Program-made: the position numbers and the translations under genes
Notes under the pieces: model-generated
Database searches by the model: none
Seen by the model: only the letters and a program-made list of their open reading frames with translations
Told to the model about the DNA's origin: nothing
Part shown: one piece after another, positions 19,652 through 30,385 of the stretch
Position numbering within the stretch: position 1 is the first letter of the stretch
Layout: each line of letters begins with the position of its first letter
Assembly: GCF_029542785.1 (NCBI RefSeq)
Contig: NC_083374.1
Coordinates: 248,001-312,000, forward strand
DNA: 64,000 bases
DNA from: Malassezia japonica
Lineage: Eukaryota; Basidiomycota; Malasseziomycetes; Malasseziales; Malasseziaceae
Reading direction: 5' to 3'

Positions 19652-20705
19652 ATGCACGAGGTGTGGACGGTGCGGATGCGCCACCGGGGCGTGGAATACG
19701 GGCTGGAGGTGTATTCAGATGACCTCGTTTCCAGATTCCAAGAGCGGGTGTACGAAGCGACGTCGGTGCGGCCCGAGCACCAGAAGCTCATGGCGCAGCG
19801 CGTTCCTGGCGGCCCCATGCCGACGCTTACGCGCACGGTACAGCGCCAGGAGGCGGGCGCGACACCGCTCGAGGCATGCGGTCTACGAGATGGCGCGCTG
19901 GTGACCGTCGTCGGTGCCAAGGACGACGAAATTAACGCGATCCACGAGCAAGAGTCGGCGTGGGCGAGGCGCAATGCGCCTCGCCAGCTGCACCCGAGCC
20001 TCTTGCGCGGAGCCAAGCCGCGGTCGACTGCGACGCCCGCACCCCGCCGCGTCTTTGGACAGTGCGTGGTGCACCCGAATACCCCCTCGCACGACAGATT
20101 TAACGGGCTGGTTCTGCGCTACTTGGAACGGCTCGCAAGCGACCCTGCTGTGCTGCATGTGTGTCGTACGCACGGCTACGAGGTCGGGACGCTGACAGAG
20201 CTGCTGCCGCACGAGCACCCCAACCTCTTGGGCCTGAACGAGAACAAAGGTCAGCGCATTCTCTTGCGCATCCGTACCGACGCTGCCGATGGTACGCGCG
20301 ACTACAAAACGACACGGCGCGTGCTCATGCACGAGCTGGCGCACAACGAGGTACGTACGACCGACTCACCAGATTTCCGAGCATCCCCCTGAATTCAAGA
20401 TCCTCAACAGCAAGCTGAATGCCGAGGTCGACGCTTACGAGCGCGCCGAGCTCCACGGCACGCACCGGCTGCACGATGGCCCGGCGTACGAGCGGGTGGA
20501 GCAAGTCCAGCAAGGCGGATCGTATACCCTGTCTGGCGGCACGTCGCGTGCCCCTCCCCCCTCGGAGCAGCTCGAAGAGCGGCGAGCGCGCATTCTCCGT
20601 GCCACCGAGACGCGCCTCGCGCTGCTCGACCAGGAAATCAATGCCAAGTGCGGCGACGCTGCCGACGCCCCGCCGTCTGTGCACGAGGCGCAAAACCAAA
20701 AATAG
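19652..20705 (+). CDS. ubiquitin-like plus WLM-domain putative metalloprotease
   Basis: Exons 19652-20350 and 20373-20705, 343 residues; the intron (20351-20372) is 22 nt. Residues about 1-85 look like a ubiquitin-like domain (LEVYSDDLVSRFQERVYEATSV ... LVTVVG). The WLM (Wss1-like metalloprotease) domain follows: RFNGLVLRYLERLASDPAV, LLGLNENKGQRILLRIR and the zinc-binding HELAHNE (about residue 227), joined by splicing to ISEHPPEFKILNSKLNAEV. Wss1 proteins cut DNA-protein crosslinks and act with ubiquitin/SUMO and Cdc48. The UBL-WLM arrangement is that of the fission-yeast ubiquitin/metalloprotease fusions rather than of budding-yeast Wss1. The start is the first ATG in frame. Convergent with APM3, 21 bp apart. 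Confidence 0.9.
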
Positions 20706-20726
20706 GCCCATTTTTACATGTGGAGG

Positions 20727-22338
20727 CTATGTCCGGCGCCACTCCAAAGCGCCGCTGAGGACGTTGCGAACGCCTTTGGTCGGCGCGTAGTTGACGTGAT
20801 CCATCTGGATCTCTTTTGCCCGTAGTCCCGAGAGCGAGTGGCCCAGTACAGTGAATTTGACCTGGAGTGCGTACAGCGGCCGGGTGGGTGCGCCATGCGC
20901 GAGGATCGTCCCCTGGAGTTTTGTGCACGCGCCCGCGGCCAGCGTCGGCGTCGTCCAGCGTAGCAGGTGACGGCGGCGGTCAAACACGACCGACCCGGAC
21001 TGTGTGGCACTGAGCTCGGACGCGCTGCTTGTATGGCTCACGCTGTGCGCCGTCGACGGCATGCCGTAGTCACGCACCGCGGCGTCGAGGCCTTGTGCGC
21101 GCTCGCCGAGCTGCCACTCGACGACGAGGTCGGTGAGCGCACGCGGCGCGCCGAGCTTGGACTCGATCGTGATGCTGAATGCGTGCGTACCGAGTGCCGC
21201 GTCCCAGTCGTCGAGCTGGACGTCGAGCGCGAGCGGCAGGGTGGTATCTGCGCTGGACAGGGCCGAGTGCCCCAGCGCCGGCGCCGCGTCGCCGGTGAGC
21301 TTGGTCGCGATGCGGTACGTCCCCAGCTCGAACGGGCCGTCCGGGGGCAGGAAGTTGAGCACCGACGCGGACGACCACTTTTTCTGGCGCACGCACGCGT
21401 GCCACGCCGCGTCCTGGACGAGCTCCGGCTTGGTGAGCGGCACGGTGAGCTCCGGCACGCCGCTGAGCCAGGCCGTGCCGTCGATGCGTCCTGCGAGCTC
21501 GAGCGCGACAGGCTTGCCCGCGGCGTTCACGATGCCCTCGAGGCACTCTACAAAGTCGAGGTAGAACTCGTTCTTGGCGTACTTGCTGTTGGGCCTGCGC
21601 CACGGGACCTGCGAAGTGAGCGCCGAGCGCGACTGCTCCGACGCGCTGCCCAGGCCGACCGTGCTCACGAGGCGGTCGAGCCAGCTGGGGGGCAGCACGA
21701 TATCCTTCAGCGCGTTCGTCTCGGTGATGAGCACGTTTCCGTCGCCGTCGAGCATCTCCTCCAGCAGCTCGTACACTGTGTCAAAGTGGTCGCAAATCAG
21801 CTCCTCGGTCATCAGCGCAGGGTCCGACGATGCCGCCAGGTACGACTGCAGGACGTCGACGACCCTGTGCAGGAACTCGAGCGGGACAAGCGGGTCGACT
21901 GCGTCAGCACATACACGTACCCTCACGCGACACAGGGCATAGGAAACGCAGCTCGCCGACCTTGATATGGCACAGCACCGCGCCGCCTTCGTGGGTATCG
22001 TCGGCCGGGGCCGGGGGTGCGTCGGCCGGCGCGTCGGCCGTCCATACGTTGGGCATATCTTTGCTGCTCTCGCTCGCTGCGCTCTCCTCCCCACTCTCCT
22101 CTTCGCTCTCCTCCTCGCTCTCCTCGCTCTCCTCGCTCTCCTCGGCCCGCAGCACGTCTTCCGCGACCGGCACGACGAGCACCGGCGGCACGTCGCGCTC
22201 GCTCCCAGACGCGCGCGCCTTGCGCAGCACACTATTCAGATAGTCGACATGCAGCAAGGGGTACACTGCATGCCGATTCCGGAAGCGCGACAGGACGATC
22301 GGCCGCCCGCTCGCGCCGAGAACGATCAGTCCGTCCAT
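20727..22338 (-). CDS. APM3: AP-3 adaptor complex subunit mu
   Basis: Medium chain of the AP-3 coat that carries cargo from Golgi or endosome to the vacuole. Exons 22338-21921 and 21898-20727, 529 residues; the 22-nt intron (21899-21920) joins FLCPVSRE to VDPLVPLEFLHRVVDVLQSYL. The N-terminal longin part begins MDGLIVLGASGRPIVLSRF and is split by a long acidic insert (about residues 48-105, runs of EES). The C-terminal mu-homology domain (from about residue 210) shows NEFYLDFVECLEG, LPPDGPFELGTYR and LSGLRAKEIQMDHVNY. Divergent from RPB12, with only 43 bp between the two start codons. Confidence 0.93.
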
Positions 22339-22381
22339 GCAGTGATGGAGGTGTGTCCCTCCCCTTTTTTTCGTCTCCACC

Positions 22382-22620
22382 ATGAGCTACGCCGCGCGCC
22401 CGGCCGGCGCGAGCACGACGATCGGCGCCCGCCAGCCTGCTGTCGAGTACATCTGTGCGGGTACGTTGCCCCACTGACACAGATTGCTCGGCGACCAACG
22501 AAATCCGTGCGCGCGAGCCGATCCGCTGCCGCGAGTGCGGCCACCGTATCATGTACAAAAAGCGCACCAAGCGCATGGTACGTCGCCCTTCTTACCCAGC
22601 TCCATTTCGAAGCGCGGTAG
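22382..22620 (+). CDS. RPB12: RNA polymerase I/II/III shared subunit RPABC4
   Basis: Small zinc-binding subunit shared by all three nuclear RNA polymerases. Three exons: 22382-22460, 22483-22577 and 22600-22620, coding 64 residues; both introns are exactly 22 nt. Zinc ligands are CADC and CREC. The block [20 protein letters not shown] is near-invariant in the family, and the last exon supplies the expected short end (MLHFEAR, compare VVFDAR or VQFEAR). Without splicing neither the first zinc motif nor the C-terminus is in frame, so this gene is strong evidence for the 22-nt introns. Its stop lies 11 bp from the predicted end of THO2 on the other strand. Confidence 0.96.
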
Positions 22621-22630
22621 TATGTAATCA

Positions 22631-25600
22631 CTACGAATCATTACCTGCACGACGCCGGCGACGGTCACGCTCACGGTCGCCACGCCGCTGGTCGCGCGGC
22701 GACTCCCTGCCCCAGCTGCGGGCCTCGGGCTCGGTCTTTTTGCGCTTGTTGTCGGGCGTGTCGTGCGCAGGAGGCTCGGGCGCTGCGCCGCCTTCCGCGC
22801 CGACAAGGCGGTCCGCTAGCGAACGCTTGCGCGAACTGCGCTCGTCGTCGTCACGACGGTCGTCGGTGCGCCACGCGTCGTCACGACGGCGATTCCACAC
22901 CGCATTCGACTCGGGGCGGTCCCGCGTAGCACGGTCAGGGTACATAGGTCGGTCGTCGCGACTGCGGGGGCCCCACGCACGCTCACGCTCGCCCCACACC
23001 CGCTCACGAGGGCGGGGGTCGGGGCGCGCCTCGCGGTCGCTCCCGCGGATACGCAGGCTCACTGGCTCACGCTCGGGGGTATCGCGACGAGGCGTCTTGT
23101 GCTCATCTCGCGTAGGCGTGGGCGGCGCGGCGCGGCAGGGGGTCGCGCGCGTCGCGCGCATTGCGGGGAGGGTCGCGGGCATCGCGCGCGTTGCGAGGAG
23201 CGTCGCGGGCGCTGCGGGGGCCGTTGCGTGTGTCGCGGTCGTTGCGAGGGCCGTTGCGGTCGTCGCGCACGTCACGGTCGTCGCGTGCGTCGCGGTCACG
23301 AGCATCGCGCATGTCGCGATCGCGCGCATTGCGGTTCGGAGGGTCCCTCGCGTTGCGGTTCCGAGCGCCCCGGGGCTCGTTGGACGTGTCGCGAGTGTCG
23401 CGAGTGTCGCGGGTGTCGCGAGTGTCGCGGGCGTCGCGCGTAGCACGAGCGTCGCGAATGTCGCGAGTATCCCTTGCGTCCCTCGCGTCTCTTGCGTCCC
23501 TCGCGTCTCTTGCGTCCCTCGCGTCTCTTGCGTCTCTCGCGTCTCTCGCGTCCCTCGCGTCTCTTGCGTCCCTCGCGTCCCTCTCACGTCCCGTATCCTT
23601 CGCCTTGGCCTCGCGTGGCTCTTTCGACGGCGTCGCCTTGGCCTCGGCCGCGTCCGCCTTGGCCTTGGCCGCCCTGCGGCGCGGCGTCTCGCGCTCTTTT
23701 GCGCTCGGCGTCTCCTTCTCCTTGCGCTCGCTTGCGCTCGGCGTAGACAGCACCGGCTTCGGCTTCGGCTTCTCCGGCACGACATATGTAAAGTGCCCGA
23801 GGCCGACCCACTGGCTCGCGCGCTTGCGCAGCGTCGCCGCCAGGCCTTGCGCAAGGACCTTGAGGTCGCCGCGCGACTCGTTCTGCACCATAGCCTCAAC
23901 CGTCTTTTGCAGCTCTTTGCCGTGGACGTCGTACAGCGGAAAGTGTGCCGAGACGCGGTTCAGCACGACGATTGCATTGCGGATGCGCATGTACTCGTCT
24001 GACGCGAGGCACGTCGTAAACGCGTCGTACAGCGCCTCGTGCCATTCGAGCACCAGGCCGCGGTAGGCATAGTGCGTGAGCGGCGCGTCGCTCGGCCGCT
24101 GCCGCGCGCCACGCAGGCCGTCAAAGGCCATTGCAAAGCCGGGTAGCTGTTCGCCGACAGCCTCGCGTGCGTACACGTCCGGCTCGAGCCACGCCTGCGT
24201 GTCCCCGAGGATCCCGGCGAGGAACCTCGCATAGTTCCGCGCCTCGTTCTCCGTCGCAAGGAACAGCGTCTGCGCGACATGCTGGCGGAAGAGCGAGTCG
24301 TACACGGCAAGCGTCGGGAGGTTGCGTGTGCCGTTCGTGTGCAGTGTCTTGAGGAAGCGCGCGGCAAACATCGCATCGATCGGCGACAGGAGCGCGCGGG
24401 GATGCAAGCACTGCGCCACGAGCTGCTGCACACGCAGGCTCGGTGAGACGCCGTCCGCAAAGTAGTGCTGCTTTTCGTGCGCGAGGCGCCGGCGCGTCGC
24501 TTGGTGCGCGAGCGTCTGCTCTTTCAGCTCGGACGTGAGCTGCGTAATGTTGTCTTGCAGCCGCACGCGCGCGGACTTCTTCAGGCTCTCGCTCAGCTCC
24601 GTCGACGCATCCACGTCGCGGATCCACTGGCGCAGGCGGCTGATCTCTTGCTGGTAGCGGTCCATCGGCACGACAATATCAGAGAGGGACAGCTGCCAGA
24701 ACGTGACAAAGAACGGCGCGCCAAGGGCCGAGAGAGCCTCCGAGGGGAGCTGCGTCGCCATCGCATCAATGATGGGCTGCAGCGCAGGCTGCCAGACTTG
24801 CTGGGGCTCGTCCGCAAGGGGTGTATCGGCGGCCGCGGCGGACGCGACGGCGGACGCGACGGCGGCAGACGCTTCAGTCGCGGAGCTGGCTTCTTGCATC
24901 GGCTCGTCGGCAGGCTGTGCAACGTCCATCGGCTCGGAAGCGTCGGCAGGCTTGGTAGGCTCCGCGGGCTCGGCGTCCATCGGCTCGTCGGCGGACTCGG
25001 CCTTGGGCTCGGCCGCGTCCGCTTCCATCGGCTCAGTCTTGGGCGCAGTGTCGGCCTCCGCCTCGTCCTCCGTCTTGGGCTCAGCTTGGGCCTTTTCGTC
25101 CGAATCGCCTTCCTTGGCCTCTTCTCCTTTAGCCACGCCATCCTTGGCCTCGCTCTTGCCGTCGCCCTTGGCCTCCTTGGCCTCTTCGCGCTTCTTTGCG
25201 CCGGGATCGAACCGCGCCATTTTGACTTCGAAGGCGAGTTTCGGGCGCGTAATGTGAAACGCGACCGGCGCATCGAGCCCAAAGCGGCGGAACAGGTCCT
25301 GCGGCGGAGGCACCAGCTCTGCAAACTCCTCCGCCTTGAGCATCGACGACAAAAAGTGGCAGTACTGGAACAGCGTTTCCTGCACATGATCAAACGTGCT
25401 GCCGAGCGACTTGATGTGCGCCTCGGCGTCCGACACGAGGAAGACACACGCCTGGCGCTGCTGCGCAACGAGGATCAGCAGCGGCAGCACAAGGTGGCTC
25501 GTGGTGAGCGTGCCGAGCAAGCGCATGCCCCCCTTTTTGTACGTGTTGCGCGCGACGAGCACGGTCGTCGGCACGGAGCCCGAGCCCGGCGGAATAAAGG

Positions 25601-27945
25601 TGAGCGCCGCCTCGCTCTGCAGCAGCGGCCCGCCGGTGAGCGCCGCGATCTGCGGCTCGGACAGCTCGCCGATCGGCTCGATGCCGGCCATCTTTTGCAC
25701 CAGCTCCGAAAGCACGACGAGGTCCTTGACGTGGTTGCGCTTGAGCTGGTTCGTGAGGTACTGCAGCAGCATCGTGCAGTCCATCGACGCGTATTTCTTG
25801 TAGAAAGCGCCCGCAAACGACGCAAGACTCTTGAGCCAGAGACTGGTGTTGGTGCCGTCCGACTTGGTCCGGTCTTTTTCGGGGTTGCTCAGCGCCTCGA
25901 GCAGGCTGAACGAAAAGACATCGTACTCGAGCGGCGTCAAGTACTTGGCCGCATCCACGACGTGGTCGATCAGGTTATCGTACGACTGGATCTGGTTGAG
26001 CACCACCGCGAAAAACACGGTGGGGTTCGGATGCGAGGCCTTGGCGAGGCTCCGGCCGCTCGTCCGCACATTGTCCGCACTCACGCGGCGCAAAATACTG
26101 CGCGCCTCGCGCTCCGTCTCCGACTGGCGGAACTTGAGCTCGGGGCGCTTGTAGGTGCGGTGCTTCCACTCGCCATAGATGCGGAAGCGCTCGGGGTACG
26201 AGAGCTGCGAGAGGAGCGCCCACAACTCGTACAGCAGCGCCGCGTCCGACTCGGCAAGCGAAATCGACGGGAGAAGCTGCGTACGGACGAGCGCAAGCCA
26301 CGCCTCCTTGTTCTCTTGCCAGTGCGCGGCGCCGAGGCGGCACAGCATCTGCAAGAGCGGCAGGTCGTGGTACAGATGCGGCCCAGCCAGCGCAAGGAAC
26401 GGCAGCGCAAGCACGACGACCGACTCGGCATTTTCGCACTCGAGCAGCTCACTCGCCCAGTCGCCCACAAAGAAGACGTAGCGCTCCGACGCACTCGCCC
26501 GCGGCTCGGGCGCATAGGCCGTCAGTGCGAGTGCCGGCGCACTGCGGCCCGGCAGCAGCCGTCCGAGCGCCGTGCCGGGCGCCTTGTGCCCAAGCGACAC
26601 GGCGGCGTATGCGGGCCGCAGCATGTACTTGGTGAGGCGCAGGTAGGCCGATGCGAGCGGCGGAAATGCGCCAAACAGCCAACCGTGCTCCTGCAGAATC
26701 GGGCGCACGATCGACACGGCGCCGCACGCGAGCAGTGCACGCACGACATGCGCAATCTGTGCCGGCGCATCGCGCTGCTTGGCTTTCATGTCCGGCGTCT
26801 CGTCCTGCGAGGTCTGCGGCGCGTCGTCGTCGACGAGCGGCGCGGCCATCGTCAGGGCGTTGGCACCGACCGACGCGCTCTTTTCCGCAAGCGCGTCTTG
26901 GTAGCGTTTCTTGAGGTCCGCCCAGCCGCCGAGCGGCGCGAGGTGCGGCATCAGGCGCTCGAACGAAAACACCTTGGCACGGATGAGGAGCGCCGCGACG
27001 AGGTACATTTCCTCTGGCGTGTCGTCGCGTGTCTCGGGGTGGGCATAATGCGCAAACTGGAAGCCAAGCACATCGGCAATGCGCTCGCCACTCCACGACG
27101 ACTGCCGCAGCAGTGACAGGAAAAGCGGCGCATAATGCACGACGCTCGTCGCAAACACGGCCAGGACCAGGTCGAGGGCGCGCGCCGCGTCCAGGTGAAA
27201 GTAGCCGACCAGTGCGGAAATGCTCTCGAGGACCGAGCGTGCGCGTGCCTCGCGCTCGTCCGCCGACTCTTGCTCGTGGACGTCGACGCTGCCGTCCCAC
27301 GGCGCGTCGTCCAAGCGCTTCGCCACGAGCGGCGGCCCGCGGCGCGCGACGAGCTCGGTGAGCAGCGCCGAGTACCCCTCGTTTTCCTCGCGCAAGAGAT
27401 TGTATTTCTGCTGCTTGAAAAAGCTCGCGGTGCGGATCTGGATGCCGCGGCGCTGGAACGGCGTTGCCTGCACGACATTCGCCGCAGCGAGCAACGGAAT
27501 ATCCTCGCGGACACACACTGCCTCGCGCGACACGATGCCGAGCGCCGCCGTGGCGCTCAGCACCTCGGCGAGGCGCGCACGCGCGGCGGCGACCGGCAGC
27601 GCTTGGTCTTCGCCGCGGACGTCGTCGGTGCCATCCATCTTGTTGCGCACGTCGCGGCGCGCATCGAGCTCCCAGTCCACCGCCCAAAAGAGGTCCAGTA
27701 GCGTATCCTCCCACTGCGCGTCGCGGCGCAGCACGTACGCGACGTTCTTCGGAGCAAGGCCGTCGAGCGCCGCGCTTCGGAGGAGTGCGGCGCAGTTTGC
27801 GGCCGCGTCGCGGTGCGCGTCTGCAAACTGCGACTCGAGCTGCGTGCGCCTACGTCAGTCAGAATACGTACACCCCCTCGAGCGCCGCCTCGTCCGCCGC
27901 GGCCGCGACCGCGGCCGGCAGCCAGAGCTCGGACGCGTTGGTCAT
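22631..27945 (-). CDS. THO2: THO complex subunit 2, C-terminus with frame break
   Basis: Scaffold of THO/TREX, which couples transcription to mRNA export. Exon 1 is 27945-27872; a 22-nt intron (27850-27871) leads to a second exon starting at 27849, giving [20 protein letters not shown] joined to [14 protein letters not shown]. Core features include [44 protein letters not shown] and SVLNFLPPDG-free helical repeats typical of Tho2. An acidic, repeat-rich insert (nt 24830-25210) and a very long RDA/RDT repeat tail (nt 23400-23590) are present. This frame stops at 23103. A different frame continues as a basic tail ([15 protein letters not shown] ... DNKRKK) to a stop at 22631, and this tail looks like the true C-terminus. 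A one-base excess in the C run at 23138-23142 would join them. Without that the protein has 1606 residues. Confidence 0.88.
23400..23595 (-). repeat. 9-bp coding repeat (RDA/RDT) in THO2
   Basis: About twenty near-tandem 9-bp units coding Arg-Asp-Ala or Arg-Asp-Thr on the minus strand, with mostly synonymous variation between units (for example gcgtccctc and gcgtctctt as read on the plus strand). Slippage or unequal exchange is likely here. The same reading frame continues into non-identical RD-rich sequence on both sides. Confidence 0.9.
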
Positions 27946-27983
27946 GCTGGCGGAGAGAAAGCACGTGGGGCCACGTGGCCGAG

Positions 27984-28280
27984 CTATGGGACGAAGCAGA
28001 GGTATAGACCGAGGCCGGTGAGCGCGGCGACGACCGCGACCGACGCGAGCATCCAGCCGTGCTCGCGCGGCGTCAGTGGGTCGAATCCCGCGTGGATCAG
28101 GTAGGACGGGGGGTTTTCTTGTGGGGCGGCAGGCTCGTCGTCGTGCGTGAGCTCGTACGCCTCTTCTTCTGGCGCATCCGAAGCGAGGCCCAGCGCCGCG
28201 GCGCCATGCGCACGCGCACGCCGGGGCGTTGTGTTGGGCCCGCGTGCAAGGAACGCATCGCGCTCGGCTTGCGCCGACAT
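27984..28280 (-). CDS. small tail-anchored membrane protein, unknown
   Basis: 98 residues, single exon, starting MSAQAERDAFLARGP. The first 70 residues are polar and acidic (EEEAYELTHDDEP). A single hydrophobic segment ends the protein (GWMLASVAVVAALTGLGLYLCFVP), so a tail-anchored or single-pass membrane topology is predicted. I do not recognise the family. It lies 38 bp upstream of THO2 on the same strand and 99 bp from the divergent choline-transporter-like gene. The clear anchor and codon use support a real gene, but the size leaves some doubt. Confidence 0.65.
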   Translation of the reverse strand: MSAQAERDAFLARGPNTTPRRARAHGAAALGLASDAPEEEAYELTHDDEPAAPQENPPSYLIHAGFDPLTPREHGWMLASVAVVAALTGLGLYLCFVP

Positions 28281-28379
28281 GGTGTGGGAAAGAAATATGG
28301 CGCGATGCGGCGCGGTGCGGCGCGTGTGGAGGTGGGGCGTGCTATCGGTGGGTGGCAACTTGTGCACGGACTGCATGCC

Positions 28380-30348
28380 ATGCCGCCCTTTTCGACGTAT
28401 GCGGCGCAGTTCCTTGCGCAACGCGCGCAAGCGCCCGAGATAGAGAAAGAGGTGTTGAGTAGGTAGTGCGGCTGACCTAGGCGGGGTGCCTTCGGACTCG
28501 GACGACGAGCCAGGAAGCGACCTGACGCGCTGGCACCAGACGCAGACGATGGCGGCGCTCGGGCCGTCGGACGTCCTTGCATCGTACGCGGATCCCCATG
28601 ATCCGTTCCTGGCGGAGCCAGAATCGCTCGCGTCGAGCATGCACGAGCCGCCGAAACGCGTATCGCTCGAAGAGAGCGACGCGGACTCGGAGTCGTCGCT
28701 TGCGGGGCGCAACGGCGTGCGCGCGCGGCGTGCGCGCCACCAGCTCTCGTCGCTGCTCATGTCGTACACGGGCGTACGGAGCACACGCAGCGAGTGGACG
28801 CCCCCGGCGGACCTGTACGCACCACTCATGCACGATACCCACGCGCCGCTCGCGTCGCAGGAGCTCGAGGAGCTCGATCTGAACTCGACGCGCGCTTCGC
28901 TCGCGTACCCGGTGCGCGCGCTCCCGGTGAGCGACGAAGGGCGCACTGTGCCGATACACAAGTGGCACGATCTTCCGAGCCTCGTGCTCTTTCTCGCGAC
29001 ACTCGCCGCGGCGCTCCTCCTGGACACGCTGGCGATCGTGTACGCGCCGCCGCTCGGTGTCGAGCCGGCACTACGGCCATCACCGTACTATGTGCTCTCG
29101 CGCTCCGTGCCGATGCTCGTGCTGGTCATCCTCGGCTCGCTGGCGGCTGCGGCGCTCTTTGTACATACCTTGCAGCGCGCGCTCGCATGGGGCGCCGCGC
29201 GCCTCGTGCATGCCGGCATGCTCCTCACGCCGGGCCTCCTTGGCCTCGCGTGGGCCTGGGCATTTGCAGGGAGCTTTTTGTACGACGAAGAGGGGCGGTA
29301 CGGAGGAGGTTGGAGCACGACAGGCCTGCGCCTCCTTTCTTTACTGCCGTTGGTCTGTGCGCTGCGCCTCGGCGTGCACGTCTATCGCAACGAGATCGAC
29401 GCACACGCCGCGCGGCTCGAACGGGGCCTGCAGTTTGTGCTCGACACGCAGCGTGCGCTCCTTCTTCCGCTGGCGGGGGCGATGCTCTCGACGCTGTGCA
29501 TCGCTGCCCTCTTTCTTACGCTCCTCGCGCAGCTCTTCCTGGTCGGCCAGCTGCACACGCGGCCGGCGGGCCTCGTATGGTCGACCAGCACCGAGGCATG
29601 CATTCTCCTGGGCCTCACCGTAGGGACATGGCTCTGGGCCACGTCCATCGTCCAGGGCGTCCTCACGGTGACCGTCGCGGGGGCCGTGCGCGACTGGCAC
29701 CAGGCAACGCTCGATATCGACGCGCCGGTGCCCGCCGCCTTGCCGACACTCGACGAGCCGGCACACCGCGCAGCGGTCCGTGCATCGCTGCCGCTCCTCG
29801 GCAGCGTATGCGCCGTGACGCTCTGGACGAGCGCCGCGCGGTTTTTCGCGGCGGTCCTTGCCGCGGTACGAGCGGTGTGTGGCGCGTACCGCTGGGCGCT
29901 CGGCGTGCGCGACGCGCCGCTCCCGGCGCCACTGGCACGCCTTGCAACGCTCGGCGCAGACTCGCTCCTCGCGCGCGCCGATGCGTGGGGCGCCCAGGTC
30001 CTGGTCCTGGTCGGCGTCACGGAATCGGACGCGTGGAGCGCGGCACGGACCTCGTGCCTGCGGCAGCCGACAGCCAGAGGTACGTTTAGCTCCTGACACA
30101 AGGTCTCCGCACGCTGCTCACGCACCTGAGCTATGCGCTTGCGATGCTCGCCGGCACGGGCGGCTTTCTTTTTTGCACGCACCAGATGCATGTCCCGAGC
30201 GACGCGCTGCTGGTAGCGCTGCTCTTTGCAACGGTCGCGCTGCAGACGCAGCGGATAACGCAGGATGTGCTATGTGACGCGTACGTCTACAAACTGATCC
30301 AGGATCGATGCGCTCGCAGTATGTGATGATGTAGATGACCAAGTGTAA
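28380..30348 (+). CDS. choline-transporter-like (CTL/PNS1 family) membrane protein
   Basis: Four exons: 28380-28458, 28481-30079, 30103-30280 and 30303-30348, coding 633 residues; introns are 22, 23 and 22 nt. The start was set by splicing: the main frame opens without an ATG, and the 22-nt intron at 28459-28480 attaches MPPFSTYAAQFLAQRAQAPE. A disordered N-terminus of about 190 residues precedes roughly ten to twelve membrane segments. The region around SAARTSCLRQPTARGLRTLLTHL and the ending QDVLCDAIDALAVCDD follow the CTL pattern (conserved Asn/Ser-rich loop, then a final AID...CxxD block). Family members are linked to choline or lipid precursor transport, but the substrate in fungi is not settled. 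The last intron can be read through to an earlier stop at 30326. Confidence 0.85.
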
Positions 30349-30385
30349 TGTAGTGTAGGAGCTCCACAGGTTGGTAATGGACTCG

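Noticed and set aside
23102..23270. Possible 169-nt intron that would repair the THO2 frame
   Set aside because: It has GT and AG ends in the right phase but no branch-like CTNAC near the acceptor, is far longer than any other intron here, and would remove well-formed RD-rich coding sequence. A one-base indel is simpler.
24465..27116. 883-codon plus-strand open frame opposite THO2
   Set aside because: Mirror of the coding strand. In GC-rich genes with strong third-position bias the antisense frame often lacks stops. Its composition (Arg, Leu, His-rich) matches no family.
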